Positions 1 through 12,549 are shown, counted from the stretch's first letter. The stretch: 64,000 nt of DNA from Lachnoclostridium sp. An118 (GCF_002160985.1 NZ_NFLQ01000001.1:1-64000), one strand, 5' to 3'. A program made the numbers and translations. Notes: generated by a model not told the origin, from the letters alone.

Positions 1-80
1 ACGGTAAGGAAACAATAACATCTGATGGAGAGGGAAGCCCTCCTTCAGTTATTCATTTAGACTTTGTAACTATTAACCCG

Positions 81-96
81 TAGTCATTATTGACTA
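81..96. promoter_or_regulatory. Inverted repeat upstream of comM
   Basis: TAGTCA and TGACTA flank a TTAT centre, forming a perfect 16-base dyad about 30 bases before the comM start. It could be an operator or part of a promoter, but no convincing -35/-10 pair is placed around it. No terminator-like T run follows. Confidence 0.35.
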
Positions 97-124
97 CACC
101 ATTATTATACTAGGAGGAGTGCCT

Positions 125-1675
125 ATGAGTCTTGGCATGGTATATTCCGCAGCCCTTCATGGCATGGAGGTGAAATTCATCCGCGTGGAGGCGGATCTGA
201 GCAACGGTCTGCCCATGTTCCACATGGTGGGCTATCTGTCCTCAGAGGTGAAGGAGGCGGGAGAGCGGGTGCGCACAGCCATCCGCAACAGCGGTCTGGA
301 GGTCCCTGTGAAAAAGACAGTCATCAATCTGTCACCCGGCAGCGTGCGAAAGAGGGGGGCTTCCTTTGACCTGCCCATCGCTCTGTCTATCCTGGCGTCC
401 CAGGGCCTGGTGGGCCGGGAGGCGCTGGAGCAGGTGCTGGCAGTGGGGGAGCTGGGGCTGGACGGCAGCATCCGGGACGTGCCGGGCGTGCTGCCCATAG
501 TGTGGGAGGCAAGGAAGCAGGGATATAAGCTGTGCATTGTGCCGGCAGGCAACGAGGCGGAGGCAGCCCTTGTGGAGGGTATCCCTGTGCTGGCAGCAGG
601 CAGCCTGGCCCGGCTTCTGGACCTGCTGTCAGGAAAAGATCTGTCCCAGCCTAGGTCTGTGAACTCCCTGTCGGCAGGCAGCGTGGAGCCAGTCTTTGAG
701 GGTGATTTCCAGGAGGTGAAAGGGCAGGGAGCTGTGAAGCGGGCGGCGGAGATTGCTGTGGCGGGCGGCCACAATTTCCTCATGATTGGCCCTCCCGGCA
801 GCGGAAAGTCCATGATCGCCAGGAGGATTCCCACCATACTGCCGCCTCTTGAGATGGAGGAGGCTTTGGAGATCACAAAGATATACAGTGTTCAGGGGCT
901 GCTGGAGAAGGATACGCCCCTCATCCGGCGGCGCCCCTTCCGGGAGGTGCACCACACGGCCACAAAGGCAGCTCTCATAGGAGGAGGGTTGATCCCGGCC
1001 CCAGGGGAGATATCCCTGGCCCACAAGGGCGTCCTCTTTCTGGACGAGCTGACGGAGTTTCCCCGGTCTGTGTTGGAAGTGCTGCGCCAGCCCCTGGAGG
1101 AGAAGAGGATACGCCTCACAAGAAAACAGGGAGTCTACGAGTTCCCGGCGGATTTTATGCTGACGGCTGCCATGAACCCCTGTCCCTGCGGCTATTATCC
1201 GGACATGGACAGGTGCGCCTGCACGCCCGTCGGCATCAGCCAGTATCTGGGGAAGGTCAGCCAGCCCTTCCTCAGCCGCATCGACATCTGCATGGACACC
1301 CCTGCCGTGGACTACAGGAACCTGAAGGGCGGTCCGGGGCAGGAGGCGGAGGAGACGTCGGAGAAGATACGGGAGAGGGTCTGGCTGGCCAGAGAGAGGC
1401 AGATGAGGCGGTATGAAGGGGAGCCGGGCAAGACAAACGCGTCCCTTCCGGCTAAAAAGATACCGGAGTACTGCGCCCTGGGCACGAAGGAGGAGCGGGT
1501 CATGGAGAGAGCCTTTGAGCAGATGGGGCTGACCGCCAGGACCTATCACAAGGTGCTGAAGGTGGCCAGGACCATCGCGGACCTTGACGGAAAAGAGGAA
1601 ATCCAGTCCTGCCATCTGGCGGAGGCCATCGGATACCGCCTGCCGGACGCGAAATACTGGGGAAACCTGCGCTGA
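125..1675 (+). CDS. comM: YifB/ComM family magnesium-chelatase-like AAA+ ATPase
   Basis: This 516-residue protein has the ComM/YifB layout: an N-terminal ChlI-type domain (about residues 15-140), an AAA+ core with Walker A GPPGSGKS at 222-229 and Walker B LFLDE at 304-308, a Cys-rich stretch CPCGYYP soon after, and a Mg-chelatase C-terminal domain. In transformable bacteria ComM is a hexameric helicase that extends branch migration during DNA uptake; its role in anaerobic Firmicutes is less clear. The ATG at 125 is chosen over an upstream GTG at 119 because AGGAGG at 112-117 lies 7 bases from it. dprA follows, which fits a natural-transformation or recombination pairing. Confidence 0.93.
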   Translation: MSLGMVYSAALHGMEVKFIRVEADLSNGLPMFHMVGYLSSEVKEAGERVRTAIRNSGLEVPVKKTVINLSPGSVRKRGASFDLPIALSILASQGLVGREALEQVLAVGELGLDGSIRDVPGVLPIVWEARKQGYKLCIVPAGNEAEAALVEGIPVLAAGSLARLLDLLSGKDLSQPRSVNSLSAGSVEPVFEGDFQEVKGQGAVKRAAEIAVAGGHNFLMIGPPGSGKSMIARRIPTILPPLEMEEALEITKIYSVQGLLEKDTPLIRRRPFREVHHTATKAALIGGGLIPAPGEISLAHKGVLFLDELTEFPRSVLEVLRQPLEEKRIRLTRKQGVYEFPADFMLTAAMNPCPCGYYPDMDRCACTPVGISQYLGKVSQPFLSRIDICMDTPAVDYRNLKGGPGQEAEETSEKIRERVWLARERQMRRYEGEPGKTNASLPAKKIPEYCALGTKEERVMERAFEQMGLTARTYHKVLKVARTIADLDGKEEIQSCHLAEAIGYRLPDAKYWGNLR

Positions 1676-1756
1676 CAGCGCCGGGACCAGGTCGGAGAAA
1701 ATAAGACAGGAAAAGACATGATAGGACAGAGAGTGCAAAAAAGAGGAGGGATGAGT

Positions 1757-2872
1757 GTGAAGTACGAGTACTGGCTTGCCTGTATCCGCCCGCTGGCGGG
1801 AGGGAAAAAGGAGAGGCTGAGAAGCTGCGCCGGCAGCGGGGAGGCGGTATATAATATAGAAGAAAAAAGGCTTGAGGAGATGGAGTTCCTGACAGAAAAG
1901 GACAGGCAGGTGATCTTAAGCTTCCAGAAAAAGAAGGACCTGGCGGCAGAATACGACAGGCTCCTGGAGAAGGGGATACGCCTTGTGCCCTGCCATGACA
2001 CGGCCTACCCCAGACGGCTGAGGGAGTGCGCCGGTCATCCCTACGCCCTGTTCGTGAAGGGCCGCCTGCCCGCTGATGACAGGCTCTCGGTGGCCATCGT
2101 GGGAGCCAGGCAGTGCAGCGCCTACGGGGAGAGGCAGGCCCTGGCGTTCTCGGAGTACCTGGCGGGCCGGGGCGTCCAGGTCATCAGCGGCATGGCCAGG
2201 GGCATCGATGGCGCGGCGGGAAGAGGAGCCATAAACGGAGGTGGAGACACATATGCTGTACTGGGGTCAGGAGTGGATGTGTGCTACCCTCGCCAGAACA
2301 GAGGGCTTTACGGGGATATCCTGAAAAAGGGAGGCATCCTGTCGGAGCAGCTTCCGGGCGCTGCCCCGAGGAGAGAGAATTTCCCCGCCAGGAACAGGAT
2401 CATCAGCGGCCTGGCGGACGCGGTCCTTGTGATGGAGGCCAGGGAGCGCAGCGGTTCCCTCATCACGGCGGACATGGCTCTGGAGCAAGGAAGGGACGTG
2501 TATGCCCTGCCCGGGCCCGTGGACAGTCCCCTGAGCCGGGGCTGCAACCAGCTGATCCGGCAGGGGGCGGGGATACTTCTTGGACCGGAGGAACTGCTGG
2601 AGGAGCTGGTCAGCGAGCCTGCTCTGGCGGCTCTTTTGACGGGCGAAACGAGGGGAAAAAGAGAATGTGAAAAATCAGACAAAAATAAAAAAGTGCTTGA
2701 AAGTGCCGAAAATATAGTGTATAGTTGTCTCGGTTTGTATCCCAGGGACATCAGCTCGCTGCTGGAGGAGACAGCTCTTGCGCCGGCAGCCCTCATGGAA
2801 CAGCTGGTATCTTTGCAGCTTAAGGGATACGTCAGGGAAATTTCAAAAGGCCATTACATCCGCGCCGTATGA
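1757..2872 (+). CDS. dprA: DNA-processing protein DprA
   Basis: The product (371 residues from GTG 1757) is a DprA/Smf protein. It shows the Rossmann-like DprA core with VAIVGAR, SGMARGID, LGSGVDVCYP, FPARNRIISGL and SLITADMALEQGRDVYALPG. The C-terminal 60 residues look like the winged helix found in many DprA proteins. DprA loads RecA onto incoming single-stranded DNA. GTG 1757 is preferred because AGGAGG at 1744-1749 sits 7 bases upstream; ATG 1751 would be almost on top of it. It lies between comM and topA, an order common in clostridia. Confidence 0.93.
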   Translation: MKYEYWLACIRPLAGGKKERLRSCAGSGEAVYNIEEKRLEEMEFLTEKDRQVILSFQKKKDLAAEYDRLLEKGIRLVPCHDTAYPRRLRECAGHPYALFVKGRLPADDRLSVAIVGARQCSAYGERQALAFSEYLAGRGVQVISGMARGIDGAAGRGAINGGGDTYAVLGSGVDVCYPRQNRGLYGDILKKGGILSEQLPGAAPRRENFPARNRIISGLADAVLVMEARERSGSLITADMALEQGRDVYALPGPVDSPLSRGCNQLIRQGAGILLGPEELLEELVSEPALAALLTGETRGKRECEKSDKNKKVLESAENIVYSCLGLYPRDISSLLEETALAPAALMEQLVSLQLKGYVREISKGHYIRAV

Positions 2873-2971
2873 CCGGCCAGGGAAAACGGACGGGGAAATC
2901 GGACGGAAAAATCGGACGAAGAAAACGGGCGGGGAAATGGCACCAGGAAGTATTGGAGGAAGAAAATAAAA

Positions 2972-5047
2972 ATGGCTCATTATCTTGTAATCGTGGAGTC
3001 TCCGGCAAAGGTGAAGACGATCAAAAAATTCCTTGGGAGCAGCTATACAGTCATGGCTTCCAACGGACATGTGAGGGACCTGCCCAAAAGCCAGCTCGGA
3101 ATTGACGTGGAGCATGACTTTGAGCCCAAATATATCACCATACGCGGAAAGGGAGAGATCCTCGCGGCCCTCAGGAAGGAAGTAAAAAAGGCTGACAAGG
3201 TCTATCTGGCAACCGACCCGGACCGGGAGGGGGAGGCCATCTCCTGGCATCTGTGCAAGGCCCTGAAGCTGGAGGACAAGAAGACCTACCGCATCAGCTT
3301 TAACGAGATCACAAAGAACGCGGTGAAGGCTTCCATCAAGAGCGCCAGGGAGATCGATATGGACCTGGTGGACGCCCAGCAGGCCCGCCGTGCCCTGGAC
3401 AGGATCGTGGGGTACGAGATCAGCCCTCTTTTGTGGGCCAAGGTCAAGAGGGGCCTCAGCGCCGGGCGGGTGCAGTCCGTGGCGCTGCGTATCATTGCGG
3501 ACAGGGAGGATGAGATTAACGCGTTCATCCCGGAGGAGTACTGGACCCTGGAGGCTATCCTGAATGTAAAAGGGGAGAAGAAGCCCCTCCGGGCCAAATT
3601 CTACGGCACGGAAAAAGAAAAAATGACCATCCACTCCAAAGAGGAGCTTGATAAGATACTGAAGGATCTGGAGCATGCATCCTACAGCGTGGAGGAAGTG
3701 AAGAAGGGAGAGCGCTTTAAGAAGGCTCCCGTCCCCTTCACGACCAGTACCATGCAGCAGGAGGCATCCAAGGTCCTGAACTTTGCCACCCAGAAGACCA
3801 TGCGCATCGCCCAGCAGCTCTACGAGGGAATTGACATCAAGGGCAACGGCACGGTAGGTCTGATCACCTACCTGCGTACAGACTCCACCCGCGTGTCTGA
3901 GGAGGCGGAGAGCAGTGTCCGGGACTTCATCGGAAAAAGCTACGGGGAGCAGTTTGTGGCCACCGGCACCGCGAAGCAGTCTGACAACAAGAAGATACAG
4001 GACGCCCACGAGGCCATCCGCCCCACGGACGTGACCAGGACTCCCGCAGCCATGAAGGACTCCCTCACAAGGGACCAGTTCCGGCTGTATCAGCTCATCT
4101 GGAAGCGGTTTGTGGCGAGCCGCATGCAGCCCGCCAAATACGAGACGACCTCCGTGAAGATAGACGCAGACGACTATCGGTTCACAGTGGCTGCCTCCAA
4201 GGTTGTCTTTGAGGGCTTCCGCACCGTGTACACGGAGTCCGACGAGGAGAAGGAGGAGTCCAACGTGCTGCTGAAGGGACTGGATGAGAATTCCGTCCTC
4301 ACCAAGAAGGAGTTTGATACAAAGCAGCATTTCACACAGCCCCCGGCACACTACACGGAGGCAGCTCTCGTAAAGACGCTGGAGGAGCTGGGCATCGGGC
4401 GGCCAAGTACCTACGCCCCCACCATCTCCACCATCATTGCCAGAAGGTACGTAGCAAAGGAGAACAGGAACCTGTATCTGACGGAGCTGGGAGAAGTGGT
4501 GAACAACATCATGAAGCAGTCCTTCCCGGCCATCGTGGATGTGAACTTTACCGCCAACATGGAGGGCCTCCTGGACAAGGTGGCAGAGGGAAAGGTGGAG
4601 TGGAAGTCAGTCATTGAGAACTTCTACCCGGACCTTGACCAGGCGGTGAAGACAGCGGAGAAGGAGCTGGAGACCGTGAAGATCGAGGACGAGGTCACAG
4701 ACGTGATCTGTGAGGAGTGCGGACGCAACATGGTTATCAAGTACGGCCCCCACGGCAGGTTCCTGGCCTGTCCCGGCTTCCCGGAGTGCCGCAACACAAA
4801 GCCCTATCTGGAGAAGATCGGCGTCAAGTGTCCCAAGTGCGGAAAGGACATCGTGATACGCAAGACGAAGAAGGGCAGAAGATATTACGGCTGCGAGGAC
4901 AACCCGGAGTGCGATTTCATGTCCTGGCAGAAGCCGTCGGAAAAGAAATGCCCGAAATGTGGCGGATACATGGTGGAAAAGGGCAGCAGGCTTGTCTGTA
5001 TGAACGCGGAATGCGGATACAATGAAAACAACAGAGAAAACCCATAG
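2972..5047 (+). CDS. topA: DNA topoisomerase I (type IA)
   Basis: This 691-residue enzyme relaxes negatively supercoiled DNA. It begins with a TOPRIM domain (LVIVESPAKVKTI, DPDREGEAISWH), and the catalytic tyrosine is Y300 in the LITYLRTDSTR motif. The C-terminus carries three four-cysteine zinc ribbons (CEECG...C, CPKCG...C, CPKCG...C), as in other clostridial TopA. The start is ATG 2972 with GGAGGA about 12 bases upstream. It is probably co-transcribed with dprA, whose stop lies about 100 bases upstream. Confidence 0.97.
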   Translation: MAHYLVIVESPAKVKTIKKFLGSSYTVMASNGHVRDLPKSQLGIDVEHDFEPKYITIRGKGEILAALRKEVKKADKVYLATDPDREGEAISWHLCKALKLEDKKTYRISFNEITKNAVKASIKSAREIDMDLVDAQQARRALDRIVGYEISPLLWAKVKRGLSAGRVQSVALRIIADREDEINAFIPEEYWTLEAILNVKGEKKPLRAKFYGTEKEKMTIHSKEELDKILKDLEHASYSVEEVKKGERFKKAPVPFTTSTMQQEASKVLNFATQKTMRIAQQLYEGIDIKGNGTVGLITYLRTDSTRVSEEAESSVRDFIGKSYGEQFVATGTAKQSDNKKIQDAHEAIRPTDVTRTPAAMKDSLTRDQFRLYQLIWKRFVASRMQPAKYETTSVKIDADDYRFTVAASKVVFEGFRTVYTESDEEKEESNVLLKGLDENSVLTKKEFDTKQHFTQPPAHYTEAALVKTLEELGIGRPSTYAPTISTIIARRYVAKENRNLYLTELGEVVNNIMKQSFPAIVDVNFTANMEGLLDKVAEGKVEWKSVIENFYPDLDQAVKTAEKELETVKIEDEVTDVICEECGRNMVIKYGPHGRFLACPGFPECRNTKPYLEKIGVKCPKCGKDIVIRKTKKGRRYYGCEDNPECDFMSWQKPSEKKCPKCGGYMVEKGSRLVCMNAECGYNENNRENP

Positions 5048-5088
5048 AAATTATTTATAAAAAATGCGCAGAAATTAACAGAAGATTG

Positions 5089-5117
5089 TTGATGTTTCCA
5101 GAATTGTATGATAATAT
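5089..5117 (+). promoter_or_regulatory. Predicted sigma-A promoter of codY
   Basis: TTGATG at 5089-5094 and TAATAT at 5112-5117 are separated by 17 bases, upstream of the codY start at 5143. The region is AT-rich compared with its surroundings. The short predicted leader leaves room for only the ribosome binding site. Confidence 0.6.
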
Positions 5118-5142
5118 ATTCAACAAAGGATGGAGGTTGCGT

Positions 5143-5925
5143 ATGAGTGTACAATTATTAGATAAAACAAGAAAAATCAATAAATTACTGCACAACAACA
5201 ACTCCAGCAAGGTTGTCTTTAACGATATCTGTGAGGTGTTGACGGAAATCCTGAATTCCAACGTGCTGGTCATCAGCAAGAAAGGGAAGGTCTTAGGTGT
5301 CAGCAGGTGCAGTGGTGTAGGTGTGATCACGGAACTCATCAAGGGAGAGGTCGGATGCCATATAGACGAGATGCTCAACGAGCGTCTGCTGAACATCCTC
5401 TCAACAAAGGAGAACGTCAATCTGGAGACCCTGGGATTTTCGCAGGAGACGGCAAAGGGCTACCAGGCTATCGTCACCCCCATTGAGATCGCGGGAGAGA
5501 GGCTCGGGACCCTGTTCATTTACAAACAGGGAGAGGACTACGAGATTGACGATATTATCTTAAGTGAATATGGAACGATGATCGTAGGGCTGGAGATGCT
5601 CCGGTCCGTCAATGAAGAAAATGCGGAGGAGACGCGCAAGGAGCATATCGTTCAGTCAGCTATCAGTACACTTTCCTTTTCCGAGCTGGAGGCCATCATC
5701 CATATTTTCGACGAGCTGGAGGGCACGGAGGGCATACTGGTCGCCAGCAAGATTGCCGACCGCGTCGGCATCACCAGGTCTGTTATCGTAAATGCGCTGC
5801 GCAAGTTCGAGAGTGCGGGCGTGATCGAGTCCAGGTCTTCGGGCATGAAGGGGACATACATCAAGGTAGTCAATGACTATGTCTTCACAGAGCTGGAGAA
5901 GATAAAGGCAGAGAGAAATAAATAA
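5143..5925 (+). CDS. codY: GTP-sensing pleiotropic repressor CodY
   Basis: The product is 260 residues, matching the usual CodY length. CodY binds GTP and branched-chain amino acids and represses nutrient-scavenging genes during rapid growth. The N-terminal GAF domain starts MSVQLLDKTRKIN, and the C-terminal winged HTH contains SKIADRVGITRSVIVNALRK followed by a GTYIKV strand. ATG 5143 is chosen because GGAGG precedes it and the family N-terminus begins there; a 19-residue upstream extension has no support. The peptide transporter and peptidases at 50-54 kb are the kind of genes CodY often controls, but I found no strong CodY box at them. Confidence 0.96.
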   Translation: MSVQLLDKTRKINKLLHNNNSSKVVFNDICEVLTEILNSNVLVISKKGKVLGVSRCSGVGVITELIKGEVGCHIDEMLNERLLNILSTKENVNLETLGFSQETAKGYQAIVTPIEIAGERLGTLFIYKQGEDYEIDDIILSEYGTMIVGLEMLRSVNEENAEETRKEHIVQSAISTLSFSELEAIIHIFDELEGTEGILVASKIADRVGITRSVIVNALRKFESAGVIESRSSGMKGTYIKVVNDYVFTELEKIKAERNK

Positions 5926-6008
5926 ACAATCTGAGCGTGATCAATACAGATGAGGAAGAGAAAGGGTATCGGGAAACTGATGCCCTTCTTTTGGGAAGGA
6001 GGACGACT

Positions 6009-6308
6009 ATGTACGAGGGAAGCACTGCAGTGCTCAGGATGCTCCACGTCTACCTGGAGGGGGAGCTGATGGATGAAAGAGAATATGTCTGCAGGATCAC
6101 TGCATATGACCCGGACAGAGAGTATATGTATATGACAGTGGAGGAGGGGGAGCTGACGGACCTCTCCCTGGATGCAGAGTACGACTGCAGCATAAGGCCG
6201 GAGGAGGTGAGCTGTCAGGGCTCGGTGAAGGAGCGGTATTTTGACAGAGAGGGGAGCCGGCTCATTTTCTCTGTGGAAAATGGATTTTATAAAAATAATA
6301 TAAACTGA
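6009..6308 (+). CDS. Small acidic protein of unknown function
   Basis: This 99-residue protein is not recognised. It has no signal peptide, membrane segment or obvious enzyme motif. It is rich in Glu, Asp and Tyr and in alternating hydrophobic residues suggesting beta strands. ATG 6009 is chosen because AGGAGG lies at 5997-6002; the open frame extends upstream without a ribosome site. It sits between codY and the groESL promoter. Confidence 0.65.
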   Translation: MYEGSTAVLRMLHVYLEGELMDEREYVCRITAYDPDREYMYMTVEEGELTDLSLDAEYDCSIRPEEVSCQGSVKERYFDREGSRLIFSVENGFYKNNIN

Positions 6309-6319
6309 AATAAAGTGTG

Positions 6320-6348
6320 TTGACAAAACAAATGGAGAGTGCTATTTT
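6320..6348 (+). promoter_or_regulatory. Sigma-A promoter of groESL
   Basis: A consensus TTGACA (6320-6325) and TATTTT (6343-6348) are 17 bases apart, directly upstream of the CIRCE operator. The spacer itself contains a GAGTGCTA half-site matching CIRCE. Confidence 0.85.
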
Positions 6349-6362
6349 ATTACTAGAGTTTA

Positions 6363-6389
6363 TTAGCACTCTCCATTTAAGAGTGCTGA
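6363..6389. promoter_or_regulatory. CIRCE operator (HrcA binding site), with an extra upstream half-site
   Basis: TTAGCACTC, nine bases, then GAGTGCTGA is a canonical CIRCE element (one mismatch in the last arm). It lies just after the predicted transcription start of groES, so HrcA bound here would block heat-shock chaperone transcription. In addition, 6330-6344 (containing AATGGAGAGTGCTA) is a perfect inverted repeat of 6364-6378, so the left CIRCE arm is shared by two dyads. Confidence 0.95.
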
Positions 6390-6432
6390 CAAATATAAAA
6401 TTTATATAGATAGCTTAAAGGAGGAACCATTC

Positions 6433-8413
<1,981 letters not shown>

Positions 8414-8442
8414 TCACGCTTCTTTATAAAGATGAAAATTTA

Positions 8443-8472
8443 GAAAACTCCCCCCGGGGAGTTTTCTTTTTA
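8443..8472 (+). terminator. Rho-independent terminator of groESL
   Basis: GAAAACTCCCC and GGGGAGTTTTC form an 11-base stem with a tiny loop, followed directly by a T-rich run. It lies 30 bases after the groEL stop. Confidence 0.9.
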
Positions 8473-8538
8473 TATTTGGATGTGCTATAATGTCCACAGG
8501 CAAATCCTGCCTGAGAAACTGACATTGGAGGAAGAAAG

Positions 8539-9033
8539 ATGGGTGACTTCTATACAGAGCAATTGGTCAAGAAGAAGACAGACGGGAAGGATATAGCGAT
8601 GAAAATCCTGCTGATCGTGCTGACAGTAATCAGCTTTTTTATCGCTTTTTTAATGCCCCTTTTAATTCTTGTGCCTATACTGTTTGTTGTGGCTGACGTA
8701 TTTCTGTTCAGGAGGATGGATGTGGAGTACGAATACATTTACATTAACGGAGACCTGGACATTGACAAGGTGATGCACAAGGAGCGCAGGAAGCACATGC
8801 TCTCTGTAAATGTGAAGGATATGGAGCTGCTTGCCCCGGAGGGAGCCTTCCAGCTGCAGTCCTACAAAACAGGAAAGATTTATGATTACAGCAGCGGCAT
8901 CACATCTGCCCCGAACCGCTATGTCCTCGTATTTACAAGGGCAGGGGAGACGGCAAAGATACTTATTGAGCCAAACAGCGACCTGGTGGAGGGCTTTTTC
9001 CTCATGGCGCCAAGAAAAGTTATCCGGAAATAG
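8539..9033 (+). CDS. Membrane protein of unknown function (DUF6106-like)
   Basis: This 164-residue protein has two adjacent hydrophobic helices at about residues 22-55 (ILLIVLTVISFF, LLILVPILFVVADVFLF). They are followed by a soluble domain with EYEYIYINGDLDIDKV and KERRKHML. The layout resembles a Lachnospiraceae family I recall as DUF6106; that name is from memory and unverified. The ribosome site GGAGGAAG precedes the ATG. It stands alone between the groEL terminator and the guaB promoter. Confidence 0.75.
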   Translation: MGDFYTEQLVKKKTDGKDIAMKILLIVLTVISFFIAFLMPLLILVPILFVVADVFLFRRMDVEYEYIYINGDLDIDKVMHKERRKHMLSVNVKDMELLAPEGAFQLQSYKTGKIYDYSSGITSAPNRYVLVFTRAGETAKILIEPNSDLVEGFFLMAPRKVIRK

Positions 9034-9070
9034 CAGGCACGACAAAATTGGTGCAATAAAGGAAAAGTTG

Positions 9071-9100
9071 TTGACAAAGACAGCAGTCTTTGGGTATGAT
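9071..9100 (+). promoter_or_regulatory. Promoter of guaB
   Basis: TTGACA (9071-9076) and TATGAT (9095-9100) are separated by 18 bases, 39 bases upstream of the guaB start. No purine riboswitch is visible in this short leader. Confidence 0.8.
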
Positions 9101-9135
9101 AGCAGTTAAACATGACAAAAGAAAGAGAGGAATAA

Positions 9136-10593
<1,458 letters not shown>

Positions 10594-10609
10594 AAAGAGA
10601 TTTCAGGAC

Positions 10610-10636
10610 GAAGCCTGCCCTTTTTGGGCGGGCTTC
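10610..10636 (+). terminator. Hairpin after guaB (possible weak terminator)
   Basis: GAAGCCTGCCC and GGGCGGGCTTC pair across a TTTTT loop with one wobble. No T run follows, so it may only partly terminate and could stabilise the 3' end of guaB mRNA ahead of galM. Confidence 0.55.
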
Positions 10637-10658
10637 TGACAGACAGGGGGTAAAGCAT

Positions 10659-11693
10659 ATGACAGAGACATTTGGAAAGACATCCGCAGGGTGGGAGACC
10701 ACTCTGTACACACTGGAAAACAAAAACGGCATGCAGATCGCAGTATCAGATTACGGCGCCACTCTGGTGAAGGTGCTTGTGCCGGACCGGGAAGGAAAGC
10801 TGGTCGATGTAGTTCTTGGCTATGATGATGCGGCCGGATATGAGGCCGGAGACAAATTTTTCGGAGCTATCGTGGGAAGAGTGGCCAACCGCATCGGAGG
10901 CGCCTCCTTTGAGCTGAATGGAAGGACGTATCAGCTGGACAAAAATGACAATGGAAACAATCTCCACAGCGGCATGGACTTCTACAGCAAGCGGATGTGG
11001 AGAGTGGAAGAGTACGGGAAGGATCACATCGTGCTGAGCCTTCACAGCCCGGACGGAGATCAGGGATACCCGGGAGAAGTGGATATCACAGTCACCTACA
11101 CCCTGACAGGGGACAATGAGGTGAAGATCCACTATCACGCTGTGCCAAAGGAGGATACCCTTCTCAACATGACCAACCACAGCTACTTCAACCTTGCAGG
11201 GCAGAGCTCGGGCACTATCCTGGACCAGGAGGTGTGGATCGATGCGGACGCCTACACAGAGGCGGACGCCCAGTCCATCCCCACAGGAGAGATCACACCG
11301 GTGGAGGGAACTCCCATGGATTTCCGGGAGGAAAAGCCTGTAGGCCGGGATATAGAGGAGGACTACCAGGCCCTGAAGTTCGGCGGCGGCTACGACCACA
11401 ACTGGGCCCTGAATGGCTCCGGCTTCCGGAAGGTGGCCAGCCTGAGCTGTGAGAAGAGCGGCATCTCCATGGAGGTGTACACGGACCTTCCGGGCATGCA
11501 GCTCTACTGCGGCAATTTCCTGGAGGGAGATGCGGGAAAGGGCGGATGCGCTTACGGAAAGCGGAGCGGCGTCTGCTTTGAGACCCAGTATTTCCCGGAC
11601 GCTGTGCACAAGGAGGATTTTGCCGGTCCCGTGGTGCGGGCGGGGGAGACATACGACACAGTCACCAGCTATAAATTTACATCCGGCAGATAA
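10659..11693 (+). CDS. galM: Aldose 1-epimerase (mutarotase)
   Basis: The 344-residue protein has the galactose mutarotase fold. It shows the substrate loop NNLHSGM, the first catalytic histidine motif NHSYFNL, the YDHNW motif, and the ETQYFPDA motif with the catalytic glutamate. It interconverts alpha and beta anomers of glucose or galactose in the cytoplasm. A GGGGG ribosome site precedes ATG 10659. No other galactose gene is nearby. Confidence 0.92.
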   Translation: MTETFGKTSAGWETTLYTLENKNGMQIAVSDYGATLVKVLVPDREGKLVDVVLGYDDAAGYEAGDKFFGAIVGRVANRIGGASFELNGRTYQLDKNDNGNNLHSGMDFYSKRMWRVEEYGKDHIVLSLHSPDGDQGYPGEVDITVTYTLTGDNEVKIHYHAVPKEDTLLNMTNHSYFNLAGQSSGTILDQEVWIDADAYTEADAQSIPTGEITPVEGTPMDFREEKPVGRDIEEDYQALKFGGGYDHNWALNGSGFRKVASLSCEKSGISMEVYTDLPGMQLYCGNFLEGDAGKGGCAYGKRSGVCFETQYFPDAVHKEDFAGPVVRAGETYDTVTSYKFTSGR

Positions 11694-11775
11694 AATTTAT
11701 AAAATCATAAGTAAGTCTTCACATTTTCTTTTTCTGAATATGATAGAATAAACAGGTAAAGAGGTTGGAGATCAT

Positions 11776-12471
11776 ATGATGAACAGCAGAGCGGGAAGAA
11801 TAAAGAAGAGAAGGACTAAAGTACAGCATCAGAGACAGATGAAAAAATACTGGAAGGCAGGGCTGATCATTCTGGCAGCCCTGCTTGCTGCTTTAGCGGT
11901 CGTCCGGGTGGTCCGCCCCCAGTGGCTGGGCGGCGGGTACATAGAGTACGACAGCGCCCAGGTGGATGCCTCCAGGCCGGACATAGACGTGGAACTTTTG
12001 ACTGTCAATCCCTACTCCAGACCGGGGGACGCCACCGGGCGCATCAACGGCATCGTGATCCACTACACGGCCAATCCCGGCTCCACGGCCATAGATAACC
12101 GGAATTACTTTGAGGGCCTCAAGGACAGCCATGAGACCCAGGCCAGCAGCAACTTTATCGTGGGCCTGGACGGGGAGATCGTCCAGTGTGTGCCTACCTG
12201 GGAGGTGGCCTACGCCTCCAACTCCAGGAATATCGACACAGTGTCCATCGAGTGCTGCCATCCTGATGAGTCGGGGAAATTCAACGATGCCACCTACCGC
12301 TCCATGGTGCAGCTCACCGCCTGGCTCTGCCTGAAGTTCGGGCTGGATGAAAATGACGTCATCCGCCACTACGACGTCACAGGCAAGAACTGTCCCAAGT
12401 ACTTTGTGGAGAACCAGGAAGCCTGGGACCAGTTCCGGGCGGACGTGGGGGCGGCCATAGAACGGACTTAG
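11776..12471 (+). CDS. Membrane-anchored N-acetylmuramoyl-L-alanine amidase (Amidase_2)
   Basis: This 231-residue protein has a basic N-terminus and one hydrophobic helix at about residues 28-45, then an extracellular amidase type-2 domain. The zinc ligands are visible as H96 (VIHYT), H198 (RHYDV) and C206 (GKNCP), the T7-lysozyme-like pattern. It should cleave the amide bond between MurNAc and the stem peptide. No cell-wall-binding repeats are present. It lies just upstream of the thrS T-box. Confidence 0.87.
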   Translation: MMNSRAGRIKKRRTKVQHQRQMKKYWKAGLIILAALLAALAVVRVVRPQWLGGGYIEYDSAQVDASRPDIDVELLTVNPYSRPGDATGRINGIVIHYTANPGSTAIDNRNYFEGLKDSHETQASSNFIVGLDGEIVQCVPTWEVAYASNSRNIDTVSIECCHPDESGKFNDATYRSMVQLTAWLCLKFGLDENDVIRHYDVTGKNCPKYFVENQEAWDQFRADVGAAIERT

Positions 12472-12515
12472 AGGCGTTATGCCTTTTCATCCTTGCCTTT
12501 TCGCGGATAAAAGGA

Positions 12516-12543
12516 TTGACTTTTTCCGCCAGATGGATATAAT
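12516..12543 (+). promoter_or_regulatory. Promoter of the thrS T-box transcript
   Basis: TTGACT (12516-12521) and TATAAT (12538-12543) are 16 bases apart. They place the transcript start near 12550, in front of the T-box leader. Confidence 0.75.
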
Positions 12544-12549
12544 AAAAAA

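Noticed and set aside
2843-4351. 502-codon open frame antisense to topA
   Set aside because: topA is unambiguous on the plus strand, and the antisense product shows no family motif and no ribosome site.
5089-5117. CodY box in the codY promoter
   Set aside because: The closest match (around TTTCCAGAATT) has four mismatches, so autoregulation cannot be supported.
8434-8449. CodY-like sequence after groEL
   Set aside because: It has four or more mismatches and lies in the groEL terminator, where control by CodY makes no sense.
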